Origin: Synergistaceae bacterium
GTDB lineage: Bacteria; Synergistota; Synergistia; Synergistales; Synergistaceae
Assembly (NCBI GenBank): GCA_031274465.1
Contig: JAISQC010000214.1
Location: 1 to 9,013 of the forward strand
Direction: 5' to 3'
Length of the DNA stretch: 9,013 nt
Below the pieces are notes generated by a model that ran no database searches, was not told where the DNA came from, and saw only the letters and a list, made by a program, of their open reading frames with translations. Positions 1 to 5,015 of the stretch are shown here, one piece after another (the stretch's first letter is position 1; every line of letters begins with the position of its first letter). The translations under genes were made by a program, and so were the position numbers.

Positions 1-521
1 GCGTTGAACTTCCAACCGTCGTTGTGTTTGTATATCTCGCACACGACCAGCGCCGTCTCTATCGAGAATTCCTCCATCAGGTCGAAGCGCAGGACAGGCT
101 CTCCCGTCTTGTCGGACGCGCTTGTCGTCTTGTCAACGTGGACGAACGCGTTCGAGACCTGCCCGAAATTCTGCCGGCGGGCTTCGGCCGCGTGGATGGT
201 GACGCAGACGGCGATTTTCTTGATGTCATCCGGGATTTTCGTGAAATCGATCAATATGACCTCGTCGTCGCCCTCGCCCGCTCCAGTGCGGTTGTCCCCT
301 GTGTGGGTGACCGAGCCGTTCCGGCCTTTCAGGTTGTTGTAAAATACGAAATCCTCTTCTTTGTTCGCCTTGCCGTTTTCGCCGAGGAGAAAGCAGGACA
401 CGTCGAGGTCGAAATCGTTTCCGCCGTCGTATTTGTTGGTGTCCCACCCAAGCCCAACGATGGCCGTCTTGATGGAGCTGTCCAGCGTGACCCGCTGGCC
501 TTTTTGCAAGTTGATAGCCAT
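1..521 (-). CDS. TerD-family stress protein, 3'-truncated by window edge
   Basis: TerD-family protein (tellurium-resistance/stress family; TerD, TerE, TerZ and CABP/cAMP-binding-like relatives), a soluble cytoplasmic calcium-binding beta-sandwich. Translated by hand: 173 complete codons with no stop before the left edge. It begins MAINLQKGQRVTLD and shows the family signatures in order: VGLGWD at 22-27, the acidic strand DFDLDVSCF at 36-44, GDNRTGAGEGDDE at 75-87 (the main calcium-binding loop), a conserved FGQVSNAFVHV stretch near 119-129, and CEIYKHNDGWKFNA at the edge. Family members are about 190 residues, so roughly 20 are missing. The ATG at 519-521 has AGGAGG (529-534) seven bases upstream. 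Only 14 bases separate it from the stop of the other TerD gene, and its Shine-Dalgarno lies almost at that stop, so the two are surely co-transcribed and probably translationally coupled. The exact subfamily (TerD or TerE) cannot be fixed, so no symbol is given. The two TerD proteins are clearly related but diverged, suggesting an old duplication. Confidence 0.95.
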   Translation of the reverse strand, partial: MAINLQKGQRVTLDSSIKTAIVGLGWDTNKYDGGNDFDLDVSCFLLGENGKANKEEDFVFYNNLKGRNGSVTHTGDNRTGAGEGDDEVILIDFTKIPDDIKKIAVCVTIHAAEARRQNFGQVSNAFVHVDKTTSASDKTGEPVLRFDLMEEFSIETALVVCEIYKHNDGWKFN

Positions 522-535
522 ACTGACGCCTCCTT

Positions 536-1129
536 CTACCTGTACATGGCGACCAGGCTGTCCACCCGGCTCGCCTCCTTGACCGGGGCGCCGACGGCGC
601 TGAACTTCCACTCGCCCTGGTATCGGTATATCTCGCCGACCACCAGCCCGGTCATCCCGTCGTAGTTCTCAGACAGGTTGTAACGGCAGATCTCGCTGTT
701 TTTTGCCGAGTCCACCAAGCGTATGAAAGCGTTTTTTATCATGCCGAAGTGCTGTTTCCTCGGCTGCGCCTCGTAGATATTGACAACGAAGACGATTTTG
801 CCCACCGACTGCGGCAGCGAGGCGAGGTCCACGAATATCTCCTCGTCGTCTCCCTCGCCCTCCCCGGTGAGGTTGTCGCCCTGATGCACGACCGCGCTGC
901 TCTTGTCCCTCAGGTTGCCGTAGTAGACCAGCTCCGTGGCATGACCGCTTTCGTCGCAGAGTATCGCCGAGGCGTCGCAGTCGATGGCCTGGGGGGCGGA
1001 CTTGAACATCCCGAGCAGGCCGCCCGTGCGCTCGGCCTCGTCCCACCCCAGCCCGACCATTATGGAGCGCAGCCCGGAATTGCCCTTGGTGAGGTCGATC
1101 TTCTGCCCCTTTTGCAGGTTAACCCCCAT
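536..1129 (-). CDS. TerD-family stress protein
   Basis: Complete 197-residue TerD-family protein, the usual family length. Visible signatures: N-terminal GVNLQKGQKIDL (2-13), VGLGWD (25-30), D50-x-D52 in the acidic strand, GDNLTGEGEGDDEE (84-97) as the calcium loop, FGMIKNAFIRLVD (128-140), and GEIYRYQGEWKFSAVG (165-180) near the C-terminus. Known members bind Ca2+ through these acidic loops and are linked to tellurite, phage, envelope or DNA-damage stress; the biochemical role is unsettled. Unlike the neighbouring TerD, it carries roughly 10 extra residues (about 35-49, a Gly/Leu/Met/Phe-rich stretch) between the GWD motif and the first acidic strand, as TerZ-type members often do; that assignment is tentative. 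ATG at 1127-1129 has AAGGAGG (1137-1143) seven bases upstream, which settles the start. It lies 68 bases after the Ca2+-ATPase stop and 14 bases before the next TerD start, in one operon. There is no signal peptide. Confidence 0.95.
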   Translation of the reverse strand: MGVNLQKGQKIDLTKGNSGLRSIMVGLGWDEAERTGGLLGMFKSAPQAIDCDASAILCDESGHATELVYYGNLRDKSSAVVHQGDNLTGEGEGDDEEIFVDLASLPQSVGKIVFVVNIYEAQPRKQHFGMIKNAFIRLVDSAKNSEICRYNLSENYDGMTGLVVGEIYRYQGEWKFSAVGAPVKEASRVDSLVAMYR

Positions 1130-1197
1130 TTCGTCTCCTCCTTCCTTGCTCTATGCCCCGGCGCCGCCCCGGACCGTGGCGGGGGAAGCCAGTGGCC
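1130..1197 (-). other. Short intergenic gap inside the ATPase-terD operon
   Basis: This 68-base spacer holds the Shine-Dalgarno of the first TerD gene (1137-1143) and a GC-rich stretch around 1151-1185 in which CCCCG and CGGGG could pair on the minus strand. No run of T follows, so it is not a convincing intrinsic terminator. I see no promoter here, and read-through from the ATPase gene is the simplest reading. A weak hairpin could trim expression between the ATPase and the TerD genes. Confidence 0.5.
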
Positions 1198-3867
1198 TTA
1201 GCCCCTTGTCACCAGCTTGCGCGCGATGTCGATCGGCACTATCGAGGCCGCGCAGATCACGACTGCTATCCATTCCTTGGGCACCAGCCCATAGCAGCCC
1301 AATATAGGGCCGCCGAGATAAGTCATCAGGACCTGTATCACTACGATCAGGGCGATCACGCGCAAAAACCCCCGGTTCTGGCCTATATGGTCGAAGAGGT
1401 TGATTCGTTCCGTCCTGGCGTTGAAGGCGTTGAAGGCCGCGAGGAGTATGTAATACGCGAAAAACCCCGTCATCAGGTAGCGTCTCGCGTCGTCGGGGCT
1501 CACGCCCGCCCCGCCCGGGTCGGAGTATGCCCTGAACCAGCCTCCCGCGACGTCGGATTTCAGCAGGAACATCCCGACAGCGAAAGTCCATAGCGCCCCG
1601 GTGAGGATGGCGCTCCACATGTACCTGTTGACGATGCTCTCCTCCCTGCGCTTCGGCAGTTCCCGCATGAACCGCGCGAGCGCCGGCTCCCCTCCGAAAG
1701 CGAGCGCCGCGAGGGTGTCCATCACGAGGTTGACCCAGAGTATCTGCGTTATCGTGAGCGGGTTCGCCATCCCGAGGAGCGGGGCGACGAACGACAGGAT
1801 GACGGCGCTCACGTTGATCGTGAGCTGGAATATGATGAACTTCCTGATGCTGTTGAATATGGTGCGCCCGTATAGGATGGCCTTGTCTATGGAGGCGAAG
1901 TTGTTGTCCAGTATCACGATGTCGCTCGCCTCCTTCGCGACCTCGGTGCCGCCGCCCATCGCAAAGCCCACGTCGGCCTTCTTGAGGGCGGGGGAGTCGT
2001 TCACCCCGTCGCCGGTCATGCCGGCCACCAGCCCCAGTTCCTGCGATATTCGAACCAGCCGGCTCTTGTCGCTGGGGAGGGCTCTCGCGACGACCTTGAT
2101 CCTCGGGAGGGATTCTTTTATGTCGTCGTCGGTCATCTTCGCCAGCTCGTCGCTGGACAGCACGATGTCGCCGTCATCCGAGAGGATGCCCGATTCCCTC
2201 GCTATGGCTATCGCGGTGTCGCGCCTGTCTCCAGTGATCATGACCACCTGCACCCCGGCGTTTTGAACCTCCCTGATGGCAGGGACGGCCTCGGGCCTCA
2301 CCTCGTCGCGGATGCCTATTATCCCGACCAGGGTCCAGTCGCCCTGCGGCAGGGAGTCCCCTTCGATCCGCGACGGCGAAGTGGCGAAGGCTAGCACCCT
2401 GATCGCGCGTTTTGCGAGGTCGTTGATCTTTTCCTCGACGATTTGGGTGACCGGGATTTTGCCGCCCTCTTCGTCGTAGCAGTCCTTGCAGCGGGGCAGT
2501 ATCTTTTCGGGGGCGCCCTTTATCAGTGTGAGGGAACACTCGCCCTCGACGGTGCTTGCAGAATACTTGCTCTCGCTGTTGAACGGTATCGAGGCGGTTT
2601 TGGCTACGTCGAATTCTCTCGATATCGATTCACCGTAGCTCAGGATGGCACGCTCGGTCGCGTTGCCGCCTATCGCCCTCTTTTCGCGCCCGGTGCCGGA
2701 TATCACGGCGTCCGTGTTGCAGTGGATGCAGAGCGATAGCACGCGGCCAAGGCCCTCTTTGATGCTTTCCGGCCTGTCGTATGCCTTGCCGCTCCCGTCC
2801 ACGAACGTGACCGCCTCGAGCTGCCCTTTCGTGATGGTCCCGGTCTTGTCGCTGAACAGTATGTTGAGGCTGCCGGCCGTCTCTATCCCTATGATCTTGC
2901 GGACGAGCACGTTGTCCCGGAGCATCTTGCCCATGTTGAGGGCGGAGACGAGGGCTATCATCAGAGGCAGCCCTTCAGGGACCGCCATGACTATTATTAT
3001 GACCGCCAGCATCACGGCGTGGACGACGTCGTTCAGGACGGCCATCCAGTTCGAGCAGTACCGGATTATCAGCGCCGCTTCGAAAGAGTTGGCGAGGACT
3101 ATCCTCTGGAACAGGAAAGCGAGCGCTATAGTAGCCCCGCCTACGTAGCCGAACATGCTTATCTGCTGCGCCAGATGCCCGAGCTTCACCTTGAGGGGAG
3201 AGTCCCTGTCGTCCTCCTCCTGAAGCTCGCTCGCTATCTGGCCGTACACGGTCTTGTCTCCGACCGAGCGGACTTCCATCACCCCGTTGCCCCCGCAGAC
3301 CACCGAGCCCCTGAATAATTTGTGCTGGTTGAGGAAGTCCATGCCGCCCTCGTCATCGCGGTAATCAGCGCCAGCCGGGGTTTTGGGCGCTTCGGCGCTT
3401 TCTCCGTTCAGCGCGGACTGGTCGGTCTTTATCGAGCCTTCGAGCATCACCCCGTCGGCCGGGACCTTGTCCCCGCTCTGAAGCAGGACGCAGTCGCCCG
3501 TAACTATGTCGTCTATCGGTATGTCCGTGATGCCGCCGTCCCTGTAGACCTTGCACTTTATCTTGGAGGCCTCTTCCTGGAGTTTTTGGAAGGCGTTCTC
3601 GTTGCTGTACTCCGAGTACGTGGAAACGGATGTGGCTAGCAGGACCGCCACCGCGATCCCGACTGATTCGTACCACTCTGTTTGCCCGAGGAACACGAAA
3701 ACGATGTTGATGACCAGCGCCACGCACAGTATCCTGATCATCGGGTCGCCGAAGTTGCCTATCAGCTTGCTCCAGAAACTCTCGCTCTCCACCTCGGTCA
3801 GCCGGTTGTCGCCGTATTTCGCCTTCGATTCCTCGACCTGCTCGCTGCTCAAACCATAAGAAGCCAT
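1198..3867 (-). CDS. P2B-type Ca2+-transporting P-type ATPase
   Basis: Inner-membrane pump that uses ATP to export Ca2+ from the cytoplasm. All P-type ATPase landmarks are present in 889 residues: actuator loop NGES at 154-157, PEGLP in M4 (297-301, E298), phosphorylation motif DKTGT with D340, nucleotide-binding KGAPE (450-454), MITGD (543-547) and hinge TGDGVND (618-624). Ten membrane segments are expected, near 43-62, 66-85, 236-262, 283-308, 676-700, 705-728, 750-770, 798-818, 836-852 and 866-884. The ion site is PMCA-like: M5 reads QLTINVSAV, with N685 but alanine (688) where SERCA has a Ca2+ site I glutamate, and M6 has N713-x-x-M716-D717 instead of N-x-x-T-D. P2B pumps of this type carry one Ca2+ per ATP. 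There is no C-terminal calmodulin-binding tail, as is normal in bacteria. The ATG at 3865-3867 has AGAAGG (3875-3880) seven bases upstream. It is the first gene of an operon with two TerD genes. An Mn2+ or other divalent role is less likely. Confidence 0.95.
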   Translation of the reverse strand: MASYGLSSEQVEESKAKYGDNRLTEVESESFWSKLIGNFGDPMIRILCVALVINIVFVFLGQTEWYESVGIAVAVLLATSVSTYSEYSNENAFQKLQEEASKIKCKVYRDGGITDIPIDDIVTGDCVLLQSGDKVPADGVMLEGSIKTDQSALNGESAEAPKTPAGADYRDDEGGMDFLNQHKLFRGSVVCGGNGVMEVRSVGDKTVYGQIASELQEEDDRDSPLKVKLGHLAQQISMFGYVGGATIALAFLFQRIVLANSFEAALIIRYCSNWMAVLNDVVHAVMLAVIIIVMAVPEGLPLMIALVSALNMGKMLRDNVLVRKIIGIETAGSLNILFSDKTGTITKGQLEAVTFVDGSGKAYDRPESIKEGLGRVLSLCIHCNTDAVISGTGREKRAIGGNATERAILSYGESISREFDVAKTASIPFNSESKYSASTVEGECSLTLIKGAPEKILPRCKDCYDEEGGKIPVTQIVEEKINDLAKRAIRVLAFATSPSRIEGDSLPQGDWTLVGIIGIRDEVRPEAVPAIREVQNAGVQVVMITGDRRDTAIAIARESGILSDDGDIVLSSDELAKMTDDDIKESLPRIKVVARALPSDKSRLVRISQELGLVAGMTGDGVNDSPALKKADVGFAMGGGTEVAKEASDIVILDNNFASIDKAILYGRTIFNSIRKFIIFQLTINVSAVILSFVAPLLGMANPLTITQILWVNLVMDTLAALAFGGEPALARFMRELPKRREESIVNRYMWSAILTGALWTFAVGMFLLKSDVAGGWFRAYSDPGGAGVSPDDARRYLMTGFFAYYILLAAFNAFNARTERINLFDHIGQNRGFLRVIALIVVIQVLMTYLGGPILGCYGLVPKEWIAVVICAASIVPIDIARKLVTRG

Positions 3868-3891
3868 TTCATCACCTTCTGAAGTTAATTG

Positions 3892-3909
3892 CCCCGTAAA
3901 TTTCCGGGG
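3892..3909 (-). other. Small GC hairpin in the ATPase leader
   Basis: CCCCG (3892-3896) pairs with CGGGG (3905-3909) across an AT-rich 8-base loop that can add three A-T pairs after one mismatch. It lies in the 5' untranslated region, about 12 bases before the Shine-Dalgarno of the ATPase gene. No T run follows, so it is not an intrinsic terminator. It may stabilise the message or tune translation; no known riboswitch is recognised. Confidence 0.35.
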
Positions 3910-3929
3910 AGCCTGAAAGACGCATGGCG

Positions 3930-3943
3930 ACGCATTTATGCGT
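3930..3943. promoter_or_regulatory. Palindrome ACGCATTTATGCGT, possible operator
   Basis: A perfect inverted repeat with 6-base arms (ACGCAT / ATGCGT) around a TT centre. It lies about 3 to 16 bases downstream of the predicted transcription start of the ATPase operon, where a repressor would block initiation. A second GACGCAT copy sits just beside it (3919-3925), adding a half-site. No regulator gene is in the window, so the binding protein is unknown. It could also be chance. Confidence 0.35.
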
Positions 3944-4102
3944 TTACGGGTGATTATAGCGCATATGGCGGATGCTATCCAACATTATGCGCACCGAGGC
4001 GCGAAAATATATTATAATCCGACGCGAGGGGTGCAGGACGGCCTGGAAGCGCTATGCCACATGTACGGCGTGAGCGTGTTTTTAAAGAATTTGCCAGTTT
4101 GA
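3938..4102 (+). CDS. Small open reading frame, 54 residues, doubtful
   Basis: Divergent to the ATPase operon, an open frame runs from ATG 3938 to TGA 4100-4102 and begins MRLRVIIAHMADAIQHYA; an internal ATG at 3965 would give 45 residues. Third positions are moderately GC-rich and the sequence is not low in complexity, so it could be a small protein or a remnant of a longer gene. Against it: no Shine-Dalgarno precedes either ATG, the first ATG lies inside a palindrome, the frame overlaps the minus-strand promoter of the ATPase, and its end overlaps the hairpin after the tRNA. No family is recognised. I consider it more likely a chance frame than a gene. Confidence 0.15.
   Translation: MRLRVIIAHMADAIQHYAHRGAKIYYNPTRGVQDGLEALCHMYGVSVFLKNLPV
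3953..3982 (-). promoter_or_regulatory. Predicted sigma70-type promoter of the Ca2+-ATPase/terD operon
   Basis: On the minus strand a perfect -10 hexamer TATAAT (3953-3958) stands 18 bases from TTGGAT (3977-3982), a half-matching -35. Transcription would start near 3946, giving a leader of about 79 bases before the ATPase ATG. The leader contains a perfect palindrome directly after the start point and a small GC hairpin further down. The strong -10 and the position upstream of the first gene of a tight operon support the call; the weak -35 suggests that an activator or regulation may be needed. Confidence 0.6.
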
Positions 4103-4108
4103 AACTGG
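4094..4108 (-). terminator. Hairpin overlapping the tRNA-Leu CCA end, possible terminator
   Basis: On the minus strand CCAGTT-TCA-AACTGG forms a perfect 6-base stem (7 bases if the loop is one base) starting at the second base of the encoded CCA of tRNA-Leu. The following bases are CAAATTCTTTAAAAACA, AT-rich but without a clean T run. It may act as a weak intrinsic terminator or 3' processing signal for the tRNA transcript. If termination fails, transcription would run on into the ATPase operon, which reads in the same direction. Confidence 0.45.
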
Positions 4109-4189
4109 TGCGAGGGAGGGGAGTCGAACCCCTACGCCTGAGGCACGAGATCCTAAGTCTCGCGTGTCTGCCAGTTCCACCACCCTCGC
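4106..4189 (-). tRNA. tRNA-Leu (anticodon UAG)
   Basis: Reads CTA/CTG leucine codons. On the minus strand the acceptor stem GCGAGGG (4183-4189) pairs perfectly with CCCTCGC (4110-4116), followed by discriminator A and an encoded CCA (4106-4108). The D-arm region contains TGGTGGAACTGGCAGACACG, typical of tRNA-Leu. The anticodon stem CGAGA/TCTCG encloses the loop CTTAGGA with anticodon TAG (plus-strand CTA at 4153-4155). A long variable arm with GCC/GGC pairing marks a class II tRNA, and the T arm reads AGGGG-TTCGACT-CCCCT. The length of 84 with CCA is normal for the class. A promoter-like sequence lies immediately upstream. No second copy of its 3' end occurs in the window, so there is no sign of an integrated element at this tRNA here. 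Confidence 0.97.
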
Positions 4190-4200
4190 ACGGACGTGAG

Positions 4201-4227
4201 TTTATAACGTTTTTTCCGGCGAGTCAA
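4201..4227 (-). promoter_or_regulatory. Predicted promoter of tRNA-Leu
   Basis: On the minus strand TTGACT (4222-4227, five of six consensus bases) is followed after 15 bases by TATAAA (4201-4206); an alternative -10, TAAACT, has the ideal 17-base spacing. Transcription would start within about 5 to 8 bases of the mature tRNA 5' end. The good -35 and the location make a tRNA promoter likely, though the spacing leaves the -10 uncertain. Confidence 0.6.
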
Positions 4228-4248
4228 TAAAAGCCCTCGCGCGCCAAA

Positions 4249-4279
4249 CCACAGCTTCAAGGCCGTGGGTTCCACCCAC
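4249..4279. repeat. Two overlapping, mutually exclusive hairpins
   Basis: Hairpin A pairs CCACAGC (4249-4255) with GCCGTGG (4262-4268), seven pairs with one A-C mismatch on this strand that becomes a G-U wobble on the other strand. Hairpin B pairs GTGGGT (4265-4270) perfectly with ACCCAC (4274-4279) around TCC. They compete for 4265-4268. Hairpin A also uses bases of the terminal inverted repeat, so three pairings exclude one another. Because A is better paired on the minus strand, a minus-strand RNA or single-stranded DNA is the likelier functional form. Confidence 0.5.
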
Positions 4280-4317
4280 ACCCGCGCCTGAACCATTCCC
4301 CCGGACCCTCTTTAATT

Positions 4318-4351
4318 ATATTTTCCTTCACCTTCAGGTGAAAGAAAATAT
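4318..4351. repeat. Long near-perfect hairpin
   Basis: ATATTTTCCTTCACC (4318-4332) pairs with GGTGAAAGAAAATAT (4337-4351) around the tetraloop TTCA, 14 of 15 pairs with one C-A mismatch (G-U on the minus strand). It is the longest stem in the window and sits in the middle of the palindromic element. No T run follows on either strand beyond the stem itself, so an ordinary intrinsic terminator is not indicated. Confidence 0.7.
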
Positions 4352-4362
4352 TTGATGGAGGT

Positions 4363-4383
4363 CAAGGAGGTTATACCTCCTTG
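4363..4383. repeat. Perfect hairpin made of Shine-Dalgarno and anti-Shine-Dalgarno sequences
   Basis: CAAGGAGGT (4363-4371) pairs perfectly with ACCTCCTTG (4375-4383) across the loop TAT. The left arm is a full Shine-Dalgarno sequence and the right arm equals the conserved ACCTCCTT tail of bacterial 16S rRNA. No start codon at a suitable distance follows on either strand, so it does not serve a recognisable gene. Confidence 0.6.
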
Positions 4384-4389
4384 CGGAGT

Positions 4390-4406
4390 TTGAGGCAGAG
4401 CCTCAA
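4390..4406. repeat. Perfect hairpin TTGAGGC-AGA-GCCTCAA
   Basis: Seven perfect pairs around the loop AGA, the right-most internal stem of the 180-base palindromic element. It is followed by the 8-base direct repeat copy TCAAGGCC, which partly overlaps the right arm. Confidence 0.6.
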
Positions 4407-4458
4407 GGCCCTGCCTGTGGTTTGCGGGTCACGCCGTTCCAAGCGGGACGTCAGCAAA

Positions 4459-4487
4459 TGGACCGGGATGAAGTTTCGTGCTATGAT
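4459..4487 (+). promoter_or_regulatory. Possible promoter of the small secreted-protein gene
   Basis: TGGACC (4459-4464, four of six -35 bases) and TATGAT (4482-4487, five of six -10 bases) are separated by 17 bases. Transcription would begin near 4494, leaving a leader of about 24 bases that carries GGAGGTGA before the GTG start at 4518. The agreement with the chosen start is the main support. Confidence 0.4.
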
Positions 4488-4517
4488 GCGGTTGAAGAAA
4501 TGACTGGAGGTGACGTC

Positions 4518-4895
4518 GTGGTTTCAGATGCTGGATGTGCTCAGACGAGGCGGAGGTGCGCGCTCGTTTTGCTCGCGGTGTTGCTCGTGCCTGGCGCCTG
4601 CATAGCGCTCGTTTCCTCCAAGGCGCATTCGACCGACTTGTTGAGAGACGACGGCGTCTGCTCTTATATCAGCGTCATGGACATCTCGGATAATTTGATG
4701 GCGTCTGGGGAGGACAGCCGCGCCAGGGCGCGCGGACGTATTCTCCTGGCCCTTCGCAGGAACGCGGTCGCGGTCGTGCCGCATTTCGGGTTTTTCCCAT
4801 TCAGTGACGCCGAGCCGTGCCGTTTGGATGCTGCAAGCCCCCGGGACAGGTACGGGTCGGGGGTTCACGGCGCCGGCATGGTCGCCAGGAAATAA
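4518..4895 (+). CDS. Hypothetical protein with N-terminal signal anchor or signal peptide
   Basis: An unrecognised protein of about 125 residues. I chose the GTG at 4518 because GGAGGTGA (4506-4513) lies four bases upstream; in-frame ATGs at 4458 and 4500 and a TTG at 4422 would lengthen it but lack a good Shine-Dalgarno, and the predicted promoter lies after the first and the last of these. The N-terminus has a short polar stretch, a basic TRRRC cluster (about residues 10-14) and then about 18 hydrophobic residues (ALVLLAVLLVPGACIALV), so it is probably exported or membrane-anchored. The PGAC before the end of this segment is not a normal lipobox. The remainder is Arg-, Asp- and Ala-rich with an aromatic patch HFGFFPFSD in the C-terminal half and a glycine-rich tail. 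Codon use (GC third positions, many AGG and GCG) matches the neighbours, which favours a real gene. No known domain is seen. It stands alone: the palindromic element precedes it and a stem-loop follows. Confidence 0.5.
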   Translation: MVSDAGCAQTRRRCALVLLAVLLVPGACIALVSSKAHSTDLLRDDGVCSYISVMDISDNLMASGEDSRARARGRILLALRRNAVAVVPHFGFFPFSDAEPCRLDAASPRDRYGSGVHGAGMVARK

Positions 4896-4954
4896 CTTCA
4901 AGGGGCGTCAGGCCAACTCACGCGTGTTTTCCCCGTTTTTTGAAAGATGACGCG

Positions 4955-4976
4955 ATGCCCGCTGTTGCGCGGGCAT
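4955..4976 (+). terminator. Stem-loop between the small gene and the activase, possible terminator
   Basis: ATGCCCGC (4955-4962) pairs perfectly with GCGGGCAT (4969-4976) across TGTTGC. After a GCGCGA spacer comes ATTGTTTTC and later GGTTTTTGG, so the T tract is displaced and broken. It may end transcription of the small gene or shape the leader of the activase gene. I found no convincing promoter between here and 5016; a TTGAAA at 4940-4945 has no matching -10. Confidence 0.4.
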
Positions 4977-5015
4977 GCGCGATTGTTTTCAGGTTTTTGG
5001 TAAAGGAGGTCTGAC

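Larger units (their letters stand above)
4245..4424. repeat. 180-base palindromic element with 10-base terminal inverted repeats and internal hairpins
   Basis: A non-coding block bounded by CAAACCACAG (4245-4254) and its perfect complement CTGTGGTTTG (4415-4424). Inside lie at least four further stem-loops: 4249-4268 or the overlapping 4265-4279, 4318-4351, 4363-4383 and 4390-4406. Both ends also share the direct repeat TCAAGGCC (4257-4264, 4403-4410). The left hairpin (CCACAGC / GCCGTGG) resembles the sub-terminal hairpins of IS200/IS605-type elements, so a non-autonomous derivative (PATE or MITE) is one reading. The other is a structured RNA with an outer closing stem. No transposase remnant is visible and no clear target-site duplication was found. 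It lies between the tRNA-Leu promoter and the promoter of a small plus-strand gene. Confidence 0.6.

Noticed and set aside
24..1201. Plus-strand frames opposite the TerD genes
   Set aside because: They are shadows of the two TerD genes, which have strong ribosome-binding sites and clear family motifs on the minus strand.
1601..2266. A 221-codon plus-strand frame
   Set aside because: It mirrors the ATPase gene (nucleotide-binding domain and hinge). The minus strand carries all the P-type ATPase motifs here.
4106..4189. tRNA-Leu as the attachment site of an integrated element
   Set aside because: No second copy of the tRNA 3' end is found in the window and no integrase gene is present.
4355..4393. 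A 12-codon frame MEVKEVIPPCGV with two proline codons, like a leader peptide
   Set aside because: It has no usable Shine-Dalgarno, the upstream AGGTGA is too far away and buried in a hairpin, and no biosynthetic gene or attenuator follows.
4422..4517. Longer version of the small protein starting at TTG 4422, ATG 4458 or ATG 4500
   Set aside because: None has a good ribosome-binding site. The TTG lies in the terminal inverted repeat, and TTG 4422 and ATG 4458 lie upstream of the predicted transcription start, whereas GTG 4518 has GGAGGTGA at a proper distance.
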